A stretch of DNA of 64,000 nucleotides from Macrococcus sp. 19Msa1099. Lineage in GTDB: Bacteria; Bacillota; Bacilli; Staphylococcales; Staphylococcaceae. Positions 1-7,901 of this stretch are shown here, piece after piece (the stretch's first letter is position 1; every line of letters begins with the position of its first letter). The position numbers were made by a program, and so were the translations under genes. Where the stretch lies: NCBI GenBank assembly GCA_019357535.2, contig CP079955.1:1488001-1552000 (forward strand), in the 5' to 3' direction. The notes under the pieces are model-generated. The model was not told where the DNA came from. It made no database searches and saw only the letters and a list, made by a program, of their open reading frames with translations.

Positions 1-530
1 ATAAATTATTAACAGGTACACTATTAGCTTCTAGCGTATTACTTGCTGCATGTGGAAATGGCGAAGAAAAGAAAGAAAATAAAACTGAAGAAACAAACAA
101 AGTAAAAGAAAAACCAACAACTGAGGCTCCTACTACAGAAACACCTACTACAGAAGCCCCTACTACAGAAGCTCCTACTACAGAAAAACCTATAACAGAA
201 GCTCCTACTACAGAAATAGTGACAACTGAAGCTCCAGTAGCAGCAAATTATAATAACATAACTTCCCAAACACAACTTGAAACTATTATATACAGCCCTT
301 CAATTTCAGAAGTTGATAAAGTAGCAGCATACAATAGCGCTGTACGTAATGGCGTAATACCACAAGGTACAGTAATGGAAGGCCCAGCAATTGCAGCATA
401 TGAAAGCTCAGTAGCTATTCAAAACGGAGTCGGTAAAAAAGAACAAATGGCACAACGTTATCAATCATGGGTTGATTCAGGTTTAATGACTGAAGAAGAG
501 ATGGAAGCAGAATTAGCAAAGTTTGATTAA
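1..530 (+). CDS. Lipoprotein with Thr/Glu/Pro repeats, 5' end outside the window
   Basis: The reading frame is open from the left edge (first full codon at position 3) to TAA at 528-530. The visible N-terminus is a hydrophobic signal segment ending in a lipobox, L-A-A-C followed by G, so the protein should be lipidated on Cys and anchored outside the membrane. A low-complexity linker follows, with about five TTEAP/TTETP-type pentapeptides encoded by near-identical 15-bp DNA repeats, whose number could vary by slippage. The C-terminal ~95 residues form an acidic, probably helical domain I do not recognise. Only the start codon and first residues seem to be missing. Lipoproteins of this sort are common beside the integrase of staphylococcal prophages, which fits the neighbours here. 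Function unknown. Confidence 0.75.
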   Translation, partial: KLLTGTLLASSVLLAACGNGEEKKENKTEETNKVKEKPTTEAPTTETPTTEAPTTEAPTTEKPITEAPTTEIVTTEAPVAANYNNITSQTQLETIIYSPSISEVDKVAAYNSAVRNGVIPQGTVMEGPAIAAYESSVAIQNGVGKKEQMAQRYQSWVDSGLMTEEEMEAELAKFD

Positions 531-552
531 TAGTATAAAAAAATAAAAAGAA

Positions 553-572
553 CACATAGCAAGCGCTATGTG
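553..572 (+). terminator. Hairpin between the lipoprotein gene and the small ORF
   Basis: Perfect 8-bp stem (CACATAGC / GCTATGTG) with a 4-nt loop, 22 bp after the lipoprotein stop. No T-run follows; the ribosome-binding site of the next small gene starts two bases later. It may be a partial terminator or an mRNA-stability hairpin rather than a full terminator. Confidence 0.4.
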
Positions 573-586
573 CAAAGGAGGAAGTT

Positions 587-691
587 ATGGCAGAAAATAA
601 ACCCAAAAAAGAATTTAGAAGTGGTGAAACAGGTAGGTTTAATCCACAAATTGAACCTACCCCACCTAGTCCTAAACCTGATAAAAAATAA
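587..691 (+). CDS. Small charged protein of 34 residues, probable prophage gene
   Basis: An ATG at 587 sits 4 bp after a near-perfect Shine-Dalgarno sequence (AAAGGAGG, 575-582) and opens a 34-codon frame ending in TAA at 689-691. The product is very hydrophilic, with Lys/Glu at the N-terminus and a C-terminal half rich in proline (PTPPSPKP), and no membrane segment or recognisable domain. Its last 20 bp overlap the 3' end of the convergent membrane-protein gene. It lies between a phage-type lipoprotein gene and the integrase and is probably an accessory gene of the same element. Function unknown; the strong ribosome-binding site is the main reason to call it. Confidence 0.55.
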   Translation: MAENKPKKEFRSGETGRFNPQIEPTPPSPKPDKK

Positions 692-1286
692 ACATATTAA
701 AGTTTTTTTCTAAATTTATATAATTGTGTCTATATTTGTATTCGTACTCTGTATATAAACTTAAAACTTCTTGTAATTCTTTTCTATCTGGTTGACCTAT
801 TAAACTAAATTCTAAATCAAATTTACTGTAAATACCTATTGCACCAGATGAAATATATTTATCGTTTAAATCATAGATATATACATAAATATTTTTTGTA
901 TCCTCTGGTGCATTTTCTAATAATCTAGGGAATGTTTTTAAGTTTGATTGCATATTAATTCTATTTTCTAATTTTTTGGTAAAAAAACGTAAAAGCCAAA
1001 ATATCAATGGATATACAATAATACTTAAAATAATAGTTATAAAAAATGAGATAACTAATATCTTTAGTAAATTCTCTGGAGATATTAAAGATAAATTTAT
1101 TTTCAAATATAATAACGTGATAAAACTCATTACTACATTGAATCCTGATAAAGATGTTACTAATAATGTTTTTTCATAATTATTTTTGTCTGTATAATTT
1201 ACTAGACTAAATTTATCTAATATAGAATATGAAAATAAACCAGGTATTCCTGCTGCTATAACAGATAATAATATTTTAATATCCAT
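672..1286 (-). CDS. Membrane protein with cytosolic C-terminal domain
   Basis: A 204-residue protein starting at an ATG preceded by GAGGAGG. The N-terminal ~105 residues hold three hydrophobic segments (about 4-24, 43-63 and 72-98). The remaining ~100 residues are soluble and mixed alpha/beta, with the stretch IYVYIYDLNDKYISSGAIG. The layout resembles DUF6338-type phage and accessory-element membrane proteins, but I cannot confirm the family. It is transcribed away from the integrase, so the ~140 bp between them holds divergent promoters and the LexA-type palindrome. High AT content and many isoleucine/asparagine codons fit the mobile-element setting. Function unknown; exclusion or membrane sensing would be speculation. 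Confidence 0.65.
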   Translation of the reverse strand: MDIKILLSVIAAGIPGLFSYSILDKFSLVNYTDKNNYEKTLLVTSLSGFNVVMSFITLLYLKINLSLISPENLLKILVISFFITIILSIIVYPLIFWLLRFFTKKLENRINMQSNLKTFPRLLENAPEDTKNIYVYIYDLNDKYISSGAIGIYSKFDLEFSLIGQPDRKELQEVLSLYTEYEYKYRHNYINLEKNFNMFIFYQV

Positions 1287-1329
1287 TTTACCTCCTCGGC
1301 TTTATGCCATTTTATTTTTAATTATATCA

Positions 1330-1341
1330 GAACATATGTTC
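1330..1341. promoter_or_regulatory. Candidate LexA (SOS) operator
   Basis: A perfect palindrome GAAC-ATAT-GTTC, matching the GAAC-N4-GTTC core of Gram-positive LexA/DinR boxes. It lies 44 bp upstream of the membrane-protein start (minus strand) and 86 bp upstream of the integrase start (plus strand), where it could control either divergent promoter. Basis: sequence match plus known SOS control of temperate-phage genes; binding is inferred. Confidence 0.5.
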
Positions 1342-1426
1342 CTTTGAAAGGTGGTGATATAAGTAAGGTATTGCAATGATATTACTGCTATATTCTACTG
1401 TGCCCGCAAACACAGGAGGAATAACA

Positions 1427-2620
1427 ATGAGTAAATATCAATATATCAAATCTAAACGTTATGAAAATGTCTATTCATATAAGACGAAAAAAGGTTTGTT
1501 TTATATGTATAAGATTAGATACTATGATGAATCAGGCAAGAGAAAAGAAAAAAGTGAATCTGGATTTAAAGATGAAAAAACAGCTTATAGAAAATCATTG
1601 GAGATGTTAATAAATATTGATGATAATGAACTATCAAAGATTAATCCCACAAATTTAACGGTCGGACAATGGTATGATAAGTGGATTGAAATTAATACTC
1701 AATGGAGCGACAATACAAAAACTAGTAGGATTTCAGCTGGAAGAGATTATATTAAACCATTAATTGGACACATCAAGCTTAAGGATTTAGACTTAATGAA
1801 GTATGAAATACTTTTTATTAAGCAACTTGAGAAGACATATATATCTAAAGACCGCTTCATGCAGCCGTCAACAATTGGTTTATATCATACTTATATGAAT
1901 GTTTGTATAAATGCAGCCGTTAAACGTGCATTAATACCATCTAATAAGATTGTAGATGCTAATCTACCAATCATCGAGGATAAACGAGTCAAATATGTTA
2001 CCCTCAATGATCTGAATAGAATTATAGAAGATGTTCATGCTAATGAACCTATATCAAATTATATCATAATTCTGTTCTTATCTTTTACAGGTTGTCGAGT
2101 TGGTGAACTACTCGCTTTAACCTGGAATGATATAGACTTTGAAAACAGAATGATTACAATTAAGGCATCTAGAAAACACAGTAAGATTTCGTCCACCAAA
2201 AATAAGAAGATGAGAAGAATTCCTATATCAGAACAAGTTATTTCAGATTTAAAGAAGTATAGATCATGGTGCATACAGAGATTATTTAATAACGGTAAAG
2301 CACTTAATAATAATGATTATGTATTCATCAGTGATCAGAAAGGTACTCGTATAGGGCACACAACCATCACATATCTTCTTAAGCGAGTTAAAAAAAGAAC
2401 TGGTATAAGTATAACTCCCCATGGGTTCAGACATACACATGCTACTATTCTTGCTGGAGAAAATATGTCATTCATGACTATCGCGAAAAGATTAGGGAAT
2501 ACTCCTGAAGTGGTGATTAGTAATTATGCACATGTAACTGAAGAAATGGAGACTCAACTTGTAGAAGTTTTTGATGAAAAACTAAAAGTGGTGGAACTTT
2601 TGGTGGAACATTCGGATTAA
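1427..2620 (+). CDS. int: Tyrosine recombinase, phage-type integrase
   Basis: A 397-residue site-specific recombinase. The N-terminus carries an Arm-type DNA-binding region (about 1-60, with YKTKKGLFYMYKIRYYDESGKRK), then a core-binding domain (about 75-175), then the catalytic domain. The active-site set is visible: Arg in FTGCRVGELLAL, Lys near KASRKHSK, His-x-x-Arg in HGFRHTHATIL, and the nucleophile Tyr in VISNYAHV near the C-terminus. ATG 1427 is preferred over the in-frame ATG at 1376 because AGGAGG lies at 1414-1419. The gene points outward, with a lipoprotein and accessory genes behind it and chromosomal housekeeping genes after it. That places the attachment site just beyond its 3' end and the rest of the prophage or island to the left of the window. 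Confidence 0.93.
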   Translation: MSKYQYIKSKRYENVYSYKTKKGLFYMYKIRYYDESGKRKEKSESGFKDEKTAYRKSLEMLINIDDNELSKINPTNLTVGQWYDKWIEINTQWSDNTKTSRISAGRDYIKPLIGHIKLKDLDLMKYEILFIKQLEKTYISKDRFMQPSTIGLYHTYMNVCINAAVKRALIPSNKIVDANLPIIEDKRVKYVTLNDLNRIIEDVHANEPISNYIIILFLSFTGCRVGELLALTWNDIDFENRMITIKASRKHSKISSTKNKKMRRIPISEQVISDLKKYRSWCIQRLFNNGKALNNNDYVFISDQKGTRIGHTTITYLLKRVKKRTGISITPHGFRHTHATILAGENMSFMTIAKRLGNTPEVVISNYAHVTEEMETQLVEVFDEKLKVVELLVEHSD

Positions 2621-2718
2621 ATAAGCACTAAGCCTTGATAAATAAGGATATTATACAGACGTTGAGTACTACTCACGTTAATAAGTGCTTTGAAAGACTT
2701 TCGTCTTTCTATTATTCC

Positions 2719-2758
2719 GAACACTTCAGAATCATTGTTTCTGAAGTGTTCGTTTTTT
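2719..2758 (+). terminator. Rho-independent terminator after the integrase
   Basis: A perfect 13-bp stem (2719-2731 with 2739-2751), 7-nt loop, then six T residues at 2753-2758. The ~100 bp between the integrase stop and this hairpin is the likely att region, but the partner att site lies outside the window, so the core cannot be defined. Confidence 0.9.
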
Positions 2759-2789
2759 GTTTTATATGGATAGATAAGGAGAATATAAA

Positions 2790-3236
2790 ATGAAACATAC
2801 ATTTAACTGTACTGCTAAATTTAACGGCGGCTATCACGGTGTGGGTACGATAGAAAACAGAAATCTTAAGACTGAAATATCAATACCGAAAGAAATGAAT
2901 GGACCTGATATCGGTACCAATCCAGATGAGATGCTTTTATCATCTGCAGTTACATGCTTTACAATAACATTAAGTTCTATGTTTGAACGTAATAATATTC
3001 CGGTTGAAATAGATTATGTGCATGCTAGCGCGACGATCAATAGTGAAAAACAAGTATTAACATATGAAAGCATTACTTACAATGTCTATTTGATCAGCAC
3101 AGCACAAATGGATGAGCAAAGAATAGTAAGATATGTTAATAAATCCGAAGAAACTTGTATGATTACACGTGCTCTAAAAGGTAATGTTGAAGTTTCAATT
3201 GAAAATATTTATTTAAATAATAATATAGTAATATAA
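2790..3236 (+). CDS. OsmC/Ohr-family protein
   Basis: A 148-residue protein of the OsmC family, thiol peroxidases that reduce organic hydroperoxides through two conserved cysteines. The motif GTNPDEMLLSSAVTCFT carries the first conserved Cys (C56) in the central helix, and the second (C123) lies in SEETCMITRAL, giving the usual Cys pair. A good ribosome-binding site (AAGGAG) precedes the ATG. Length is normal for the family. This is the first chromosomal gene beyond the putative prophage end and has its own terminator downstream. The subfamily (OsmC, Ohr or YhfA-like) and substrate cannot be fixed from sequence alone. Confidence 0.85.
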   Translation: MKHTFNCTAKFNGGYHGVGTIENRNLKTEISIPKEMNGPDIGTNPDEMLLSSAVTCFTITLSSMFERNNIPVEIDYVHASATINSEKQVLTYESITYNVYLISTAQMDEQRIVRYVNKSEETCMITRALKGNVEVSIENIYLNNNIVI

Positions 3237-3248
3237 TAATTTACGTAT

Positions 3249-3279
3249 AAAACTATTTCGGTAGCCGGAATAGTTTTTT
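3249..3279 (+). terminator. Terminator of the OsmC-family gene
   Basis: Stem of 12-13 bp with one G-U pair (AAACTATTTCGG with CCGGAATAGTTT), short loop and T-run. The ~200 bp beyond it hold only AT-rich sequence up to the gltT promoter. Confidence 0.8.
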
Positions 3280-3479
3280 ATAGCATTTAATCTAAGATAA
3301 ATTATATTAAACAAATAATATAATTTATGATATCGTTTACAGGTTTTTTCAAAAACATTGTCAAATGTATATGTACTCTACTTTCAGCGAATATCCTTAA
3401 AATTCACAGAGCACGCAATTACATCATTATTAAAACATAATGACTACTTAATTTTTCTGACAATTTGTAAATAATTAAA

Positions 3480-3508
3480 TTGACAGACTTATCAATAACA
3501 AATAAAAT
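3480..3508 (+). promoter_or_regulatory. Sigma-A promoter of gltT
   Basis: A consensus -35 TTGACA (3480-3485), 17-bp spacer, and -10 TAAAAT (3503-3508). Transcription should begin near 3515, after the upstream in-frame ATG at 3511, so translation must start at ATG 3538. Confidence 0.8.
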
Positions 3509-3537
3509 ACATGAGTACGAAAGAAAAGAGGTATGAT

Positions 3538-4848
3538 ATGAGTTCAGTTACAGAAATTAAAAAAACAAAAAAGAAAAAGTTTATAAGTTTACCGATGCAA
3601 ATATTACTTGCATTAATATTAGGCGTTGTCGTCGGCGCCCTACTTAATGGTCAGAAAGAATACGTTAACTACTTTCAGCCACTAGGTGATGTCTTCTTAC
3701 ATCTTATTAAAATGATTGTTGTACCGATTGTATTCTGTTCACTCGTAATTTCTATTGCTGGTACAGGCGATATGAAAACTGTTGGCCGTTACGGCTGGAA
3801 GACGTTACTGTACTTTGAAATTATTACGACATTAGCCATTGGTCTCGGAATTATATTTGCAAATGTCTTTAAACCAGGTGCCGGTATCAACAAAGATCTA
3901 TTACCTAAAGGTGATGTAACAAAGTATACGACAAATGCAGAAGCTGCTGCAGAGTCCACATATGGTAATCATATGATTGATACAATCGTTAATATTATTC
4001 CGACGAATATTATTGATTCTATGGCACAAGGTCAATTATTACCGGTTATCTTCTTCTCGGTATTCTTCGGTCTTGGGTTAGCTGCAATTGGTAAAAAAGG
4101 TGATCCAGTACGCGCTTTCTTTGACGGCTTCTTAGATGTTATCTTCTGGATGACGAATCAAATCATGAAATATGCACCAATTGGTGTATTTGCATTTATG
4201 GCAGTAACAATCATCAATTTAGGGTTAGGTGCATTGATTCCACTTGGGAAGTTAGCACTTGTTGTTGCAGGATCAATGGTATTCTTCATTATTGTCGTGC
4301 TCGGTGCTGTTGCAGCAATGTGTAAGATCAATATCTTCCACCTATTGCGCATATTAAAGGACGAGTTACTGCTTGCATTCTCAACGTCAAGTTCAGAGAC
4401 TGTATTACCTACCATCATGGACAAGATGGAGAAATTTGGTGCACCGAAAGAAATCGTATCTTTTGTTATACCGACAGGTTATACATTCAACCTTGATGGT
4501 TCAGCATTGTATCAATCTATTGCAGCACTTACAATCGCTCAAATGTACGGTGTTCATTTATCGGTGACTGAGCAACTTGTATTATTATTAACATTGATGC
4601 TGACATCTAAAGGTATGGCTGCTGTACCAGGTACATCAATCGTCGTTTTGATTACGACTTTAACAGCAATGAATATTCACCCTGAGGGCCTAGCACTTAT
4701 CATTGGTATTGACCGTATCTTAGATATGATGCGTACAGTTGTTAACGTAGTCGGCAACTCTTTATCAACACTTGTCATTGCAAGATGGGAAAATCGTCTT
4801 GATTATGAAAAAGGCCGTAAATATTACGAAACATATTTAAATAAATAA
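3538..4848 (+). CDS. gltT: Proton/sodium-glutamate (dicarboxylate) symporter
   Basis: A 436-residue DAACS-family secondary transporter for glutamate/aspartate. The family signatures are present: the Ser-rich hairpin motif SSSETVLP, the substrate/cation-binding TM7 motif PTGYTFNLDGSALYQ, and a TM8 region ending DRILDMMRTVVNVVGNS. Eight core helices plus two hairpins can be traced from residue ~17, after a Lys-rich cytosolic tail. ATG 3538 is chosen over ATG 3511 because a consensus promoter places the mRNA start downstream of 3511 and a purine-rich ribosome-binding site (AAAGAGGT) precedes 3538. Monocistronic, ending at a terminator shared with hutH. Its neighbour hutH yields glutamate from histidine, so a link in glutamate supply is plausible but inferred. 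Confidence 0.9.
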   Translation: MSSVTEIKKTKKKKFISLPMQILLALILGVVVGALLNGQKEYVNYFQPLGDVFLHLIKMIVVPIVFCSLVISIAGTGDMKTVGRYGWKTLLYFEIITTLAIGLGIIFANVFKPGAGINKDLLPKGDVTKYTTNAEAAAESTYGNHMIDTIVNIIPTNIIDSMAQGQLLPVIFFSVFFGLGLAAIGKKGDPVRAFFDGFLDVIFWMTNQIMKYAPIGVFAFMAVTIINLGLGALIPLGKLALVVAGSMVFFIIVVLGAVAAMCKINIFHLLRILKDELLLAFSTSSSETVLPTIMDKMEKFGAPKEIVSFVIPTGYTFNLDGSALYQSIAALTIAQMYGVHLSVTEQLVLLLTLMLTSKGMAAVPGTSIVVLITTLTAMNIHPEGLALIIGIDRILDMMRTVVNVVGNSLSTLVIARWENRLDYEKGRKYYETYLNK

Positions 4849-4861
4849 AGTCTAATTATAT

Positions 4862-4896
4862 AAAAAATAGTTCAAGGTACTCTTGAACTATTTTTT
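4862..4896. terminator. Bidirectional terminator between gltT and hutH
   Basis: Perfect 15-bp stem with A-run on one side and T-run on the other. It serves convergent gltT (+) and hutH (-); the hutH stop codon lies inside the hairpin. Confidence 0.9.
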
Positions 4897-6390
4897 ATAT
4901 GCTGATTGTTTCAAGTAATCGGACACGACTTTGATATCTTTATGGAACTGTCTATCTTCTGTTATCGATGGTACAAACTCTCGATATTCTTCGTATTTCT
5001 TCTTCGTTTTCGGTGATAGCTTGTCTACACCTTTTAATTCTACTGCCTGCAGTGCAATCACACATTCTATGGCAAGTACATTCCTGACATTCTCTACAAT
5101 CTGATACCCATGGCGTGAAGCAATCGTACCCATTGACACATGATCCTCCTGATTGGCAGATGAAGGAATAGAATCTACACTTGCAGGATGCGCCAATGTC
5201 TTATTTTCAGAAACTAAACTTGCAGCAGCATATTGCATAATCATCGCACCACTCTGCAGACCTGGCTGTGGACTTAAAAATGCAGGAAGATCGCCATTTA
5301 ACTGTGGATTAACAAGCCTTTCTATACGACGTTCTGATACATTTGAGAGCTCACTTACACCTATTTTCAAGAAATCTAGTGCAAATGCAACGGGCTGACC
5401 GTGGAAGTTCCCTCCTGAAATAACAAGCGTTTCATCACCTTTATCAAAGATGAGCGGATTATCATTCGCAGCATTCATTTCACATTCCAGCTTTTCTTTA
5501 GCATAGTTCAGTACTTGAAAACTCGCACCATGGATTTGAGGGATACACCTTAACGAATAGGCATCCTGGACTCTTAATTCGCCTTGACGCGTTGTTAATG
5601 ATGAGCCTTCCAGCCAGTCTAGCATTCTATTTGCAACACCTAACTGTTCTTCTGAATTTCTAACGATATGCACGTGTTCATTATATGCATCGACAATGCC
5701 ATTCAATGCTTGGTGCGTGAGAGCAGCAATCCATTCAGCATCATACGCTAATTGTTCCGCTTCAATATAACTAATCACGCCTTGGCTCGTCATCGCCTGT
5801 GTCCCATTAATCAGTGCAAGACCTTCTTTCGCTCGTAATGTATGCGGTGCACGATTCAATGATTGTAAGACTTTACTACTTTCTTGTCTTACCCCTTTAT
5901 AGATTACTTCTCCTTCACCGACTAATGCTAATGCTAAATGTGATAAGGGGGCTAAGTCTCCCGAAGCTCCTAAAGAACCTTGTGCTGGTATAACTGGGAT
6001 AATACGTTGATTGATGAAAAAGACAAGCTGTTCGACAAGTTCAGTGCTTACTCCGGAATGCCCTTTTAACATCGTATTTAATCTTAAGATCATCATCACG
6101 AGCGCTACGTCGTCATTAAACGGTTCCCCTACCCCACATGCATGTGACCGTATTAAATTTAGCTGTAAATCCTCGTATTTATCCTGATCAATAAGAACAT
6201 CGCTAAACAATCCAAACCCCGTAGTAATACCATAGATCGTCTCTTCATTGGCAATAATATCATCAACAATTTTCCTGCTTTGTTTAACGCGTGATAACGC
6301 TTCTTCACAAATTTCAACATTCTGATTTCCAGCAATTAAAGCCTTAATTGATTCAATCGTTAGATTTCGGCCATTTAAAACTAAATTCAT
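4888..6390 (-). CDS. hutH: Histidine ammonia-lyase
   Basis: A 500-residue histidase catalysing L-histidine to urocanate plus ammonia, the first step of histidine use, in the cytosol. The MIO prosthetic group forms from the Ala142-Ser143-Gly144 triad in [14 protein letters not shown], which is intact, and the catalytic Tyr region [10 protein letters not shown] is present near residue 52. An upstream in-frame ATG would add 19 residues, but ATG 6390 is preceded by AAAGGGG at good spacing and gives the usual family length. The gene stands alone with its own promoter. hutI, which acts two steps later, is over 56 kb away at the right end of the window, so the hut genes are dispersed. Confidence 0.95.
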   Translation of the reverse strand: MNLVLNGRNLTIESIKALIAGNQNVEICEEALSRVKQSRKIVDDIIANEETIYGITTGFGLFSDVLIDQDKYEDLQLNLIRSHACGVGEPFNDDVALVMMILRLNTMLKGHSGVSTELVEQLVFFINQRIIPVIPAQGSLGASGDLAPLSHLALALVGEGEVIYKGVRQESSKVLQSLNRAPHTLRAKEGLALINGTQAMTSQGVISYIEAEQLAYDAEWIAALTHQALNGIVDAYNEHVHIVRNSEEQLGVANRMLDWLEGSSLTTRQGELRVQDAYSLRCIPQIHGASFQVLNYAKEKLECEMNAANDNPLIFDKGDETLVISGGNFHGQPVAFALDFLKIGVSELSNVSERRIERLVNPQLNGDLPAFLSPQPGLQSGAMIMQYAAASLVSENKTLAHPASVDSIPSSANQEDHVSMGTIASRHGYQIVENVRNVLAIECVIALQAVELKGVDKLSPKTKKKYEEYREFVPSITEDRQFHKDIKVVSDYLKQSAYKK

Positions 6391-6436
6391 TACACCATCC
6401 CCTTTGTTATAATTTTCTAATAATTCTAACAAATGA

Positions 6437-6465
6437 ATTATATCCAATAAACATTAGGAGCACAA
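6437..6465 (-). promoter_or_regulatory. Sigma-A promoter of hutH
   Basis: On the minus strand: -35 TTGTGC (6465-6460), 17-bp spacer, -10 TATAAT (6442-6437). This leaves a leader of about 40 nt before the ATG and supports the start at 6390. Nothing else is apparent in the ~240 bp between hutH and the next gene apart from a TATAAT at 6597-6602 serving that gene. Confidence 0.7.
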
Positions 6466-6631
6466 TAGATTTTCTGAAAGTTATGCTTAGGTATCAAGCT
6501 ACCAATTTAATATGTTATCTCTTTAAATAAATAAAGTAACGACGCCAATTATATTTGAATACTCTAAAACATCTTTATTTATATGCAAAAGTATTATATA
6601 ATGAATTAATATAAACAATGAGGGTGATTTT

Positions 6632-6838
6632 ATGCAAATATTGCCACAACTTTTTAAAGGTAAATTAACTGCGTATCAGATTTCTACGGCAACAGATATT
6701 GATATTGCAACGATTGAATCCCTTTTTGAAGATGAAGCAGCTGTTTCATCATTGGATGAAGCCACATATCTTACATTAAAACAATTAGAAGATGAACTTT
6801 TCAATAACGACCATAGAACAGGAGAAACAACTGCATAG
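6632..6838 (+). CDS. Mini HTH-like protein
   Basis: A 68-residue acidic protein. The N-terminal two thirds have the rhythm of a minimal Cro/C1-type helix-turn-helix: LFKGKLTAYQISTATDIDIATIESLFEDEAAVSSLDEATYLTLKQLEDEL, with L..G..T.YQIS at helix 2 and an L.L.T...L helix at the end. It lacks the basic recognition-helix residues expected of a DNA binder and ends soon after the domain, so it may be an antitoxin-like remnant or a protein-binding version. The ATG follows GAGGGTG, and a TATAAT box lies 30 bp upstream of it. No partner toxin gene is seen next door. Family assignment is tentative. Confidence 0.65.
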   Translation: MQILPQLFKGKLTAYQISTATDIDIATIESLFEDEAAVSSLDEATYLTLKQLEDELFNNDHRTGETTA

Positions 6839-6853
6839 CTTGTTTCTTTTTTT
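6823..6853 (+). terminator. Terminator overlapping the end of the mini HTH gene
   Basis: Perfect 8-bp stem AGAAACAA / TTGTTTCT with a 9-nt loop and a run of seven T. The stem starts within the last codons of the gene. Confidence 0.8.
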
Positions 6854-6918
6854 GTTTGATTATTTTGTTTAACGGGTATGTTCTTATTATAGATACAAAA
6901 AGGAAGAAGGTGTGAATC

Positions 6919-7131
6919 ATGGGAGTTATATTGCTTAAAACTTCTTATCCTGACACATCTCAAGAACATGCAGAATATAAAATAATCCAGAACGAGTGTG
7001 AGAAGGTTCGTTATATCAATCAAGCGAGAAATGAATTCTATAAACGAATGCATAGATCAGATGACGAACAGGTGATTAAGCTAGAATTTATTTATCCAGA
7101 TGATGTTGAAACTTATTATTATAAAGCTTAG
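6919..7131 (+). CDS. Small conserved-looking protein of unknown function
   Basis: A 70-residue soluble protein starting at an ATG with AGGAAGAAGGTG upstream. It is rich in charged and aromatic residues (ECEKVRYINQARNEFYKRMHRSDDE, then KLEFIYPDDVETYYYKA), with one central helix flanked by beta-like ends and no membrane segment. The gene is isolated between two good terminators, so it is a separate transcription unit. I do not recognise a family. The ribosome-binding site, clean reading frame and dedicated terminator support it as real. Confidence 0.65.
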   Translation: MGVILLKTSYPDTSQEHAEYKIIQNECEKVRYINQARNEFYKRMHRSDDEQVIKLEFIYPDDVETYYYKA

Positions 7132-7136
7132 GTCGT

Positions 7137-7180
7137 AACACAAAAGCGGAATGATCTATAGATCATTCCGCTTTTGTGTT
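7137..7180. terminator. Perfect 44-bp palindrome acting as bidirectional terminator
   Basis: Two 22-nt arms are perfectly complementary with no unpaired loop base (7137-7158 with 7159-7180). It lies between the 70-residue gene (+) and the acyltransferase gene (-), whose stop codon touches it. T-rich flanks on both strands fit two-way termination. Confidence 0.85.
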
Positions 7181-7775
7181 ATTTCATTGTTGCTATAATC
7201 GATTTTGTGCTGTTTTCAAGTTGCTGAGTAATCTTTTCTATTGCTTCAGTTTTATTGTACTGGGATAAATATGTAGTGCTATCAATGGGTGCTCCAAACT
7301 TAATCCAGCACTTTCTTCTCTTAAATATAACATCACGAAATTTAAGTGGTCCTGTATAAGCCGCAGGAACAATCTTACTTTTTGATAGTACAGCAATCGT
7401 CGCCGCTCCTTTTTTCATCGGTGCTGCATTATTGCGTTGTCCACTCGGGAAGATACCAACAACCTTACCTTCTTTTATCAGCTTAACAGGTATCTTTAAC
7501 GTAGATGGTCCTGGGTTTTCTCTATTCACAGGAAATGCATTAACTGATCTAAAAAATCGATTTAATAGCGGTGTCTTAAATAGTTCCTGCTTCGCCATAT
7601 AATGAACTTCTAACGGATATAGACTCATCGCGAGCATTATAATCTCCACCATACTCTCATGGTTACATGTCACGATAAATGCTTCATCTTCAGGAAGATG
7701 ATGTTTGTCTGAAACCTTTAACTTGTTTAATATTTTAACAAAGAAGAAGATGATACGAGAAATGAATTGATACAT
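7179..7775 (-). CDS. PlsC-like lysophospholipid acyltransferase with altered motifs
   Basis: A 198-residue membrane-associated protein of the LPLAT/PlsC superfamily, which acylates lysophosphatidate or related lipids. An N-terminal hydrophobic stretch (about 4-16) precedes the motif I block CNHESMVEI. Here the catalytic pair reads His39-x4-Glu44 instead of the canonical H-x4-D. Motif II-like residues lie in FFRSVNAFPVNRENPG and motif III reads GIFPSGQRN, lacking the usual Glu of EGTR. The fold and spacing are right but the chemistry residues are changed, so it may be a distinct subfamily or a weak enzyme. It diverges from htrA, an arrangement I recall from staphylococci. Confidence 0.8.
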   Translation of the reverse strand: MYQFISRIIFFFVKILNKLKVSDKHHLPEDEAFIVTCNHESMVEIIMLAMSLYPLEVHYMAKQELFKTPLLNRFFRSVNAFPVNRENPGPSTLKIPVKLIKEGKVVGIFPSGQRNNAAPMKKGAATIAVLSKSKIVPAAYTGPLKFRDVIFKRRKCWIKFGAPIDSTTYLSQYNKTEAIEKITQQLENSTKSIIATMK

Positions 7776-7844
7776 ATGGCACTCCTTTTACATAGAATAT
7801 TTATATTTTATCATAACCTAATATATTTTGAAGAGTGCATTTGC

Positions 7845-7873
7845 TTGAACTCTGATTTTAATGGGATTATACT
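7845..7873 (+). promoter_or_regulatory. Sigma-A promoter of htrA
   Basis: -35 TTGAAC (7845-7850), 17-bp spacer, -10 TATACT (7868-7873). The predicted start near 7880 leaves a short leader before the ribosome-binding site GGAGGT at 7892-7897, supporting the ATG at 7902. Confidence 0.75.
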
Positions 7874-7901
7874 TTTTGTATCGCAGCAAATGGAGGTAGC
7901 T

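Noticed and set aside
39-275. Cys/Phe-rich antisense ORF
   Set aside because: It is the reverse-strand shadow of the TTEAP repeats of the lipoprotein; no ribosome-binding site or independent support.
1376-1426. N-terminal extension of the integrase
   Set aside because: The extra 17 residues come before a strong AGGAGG at 1414-1419; the ATG at 1427 is the better start.
2621-2718. Defined attachment-site core
   Set aside because: A short inverted AAGCACT / AGTGCTT is present, but without the other att copy no core can be supported.
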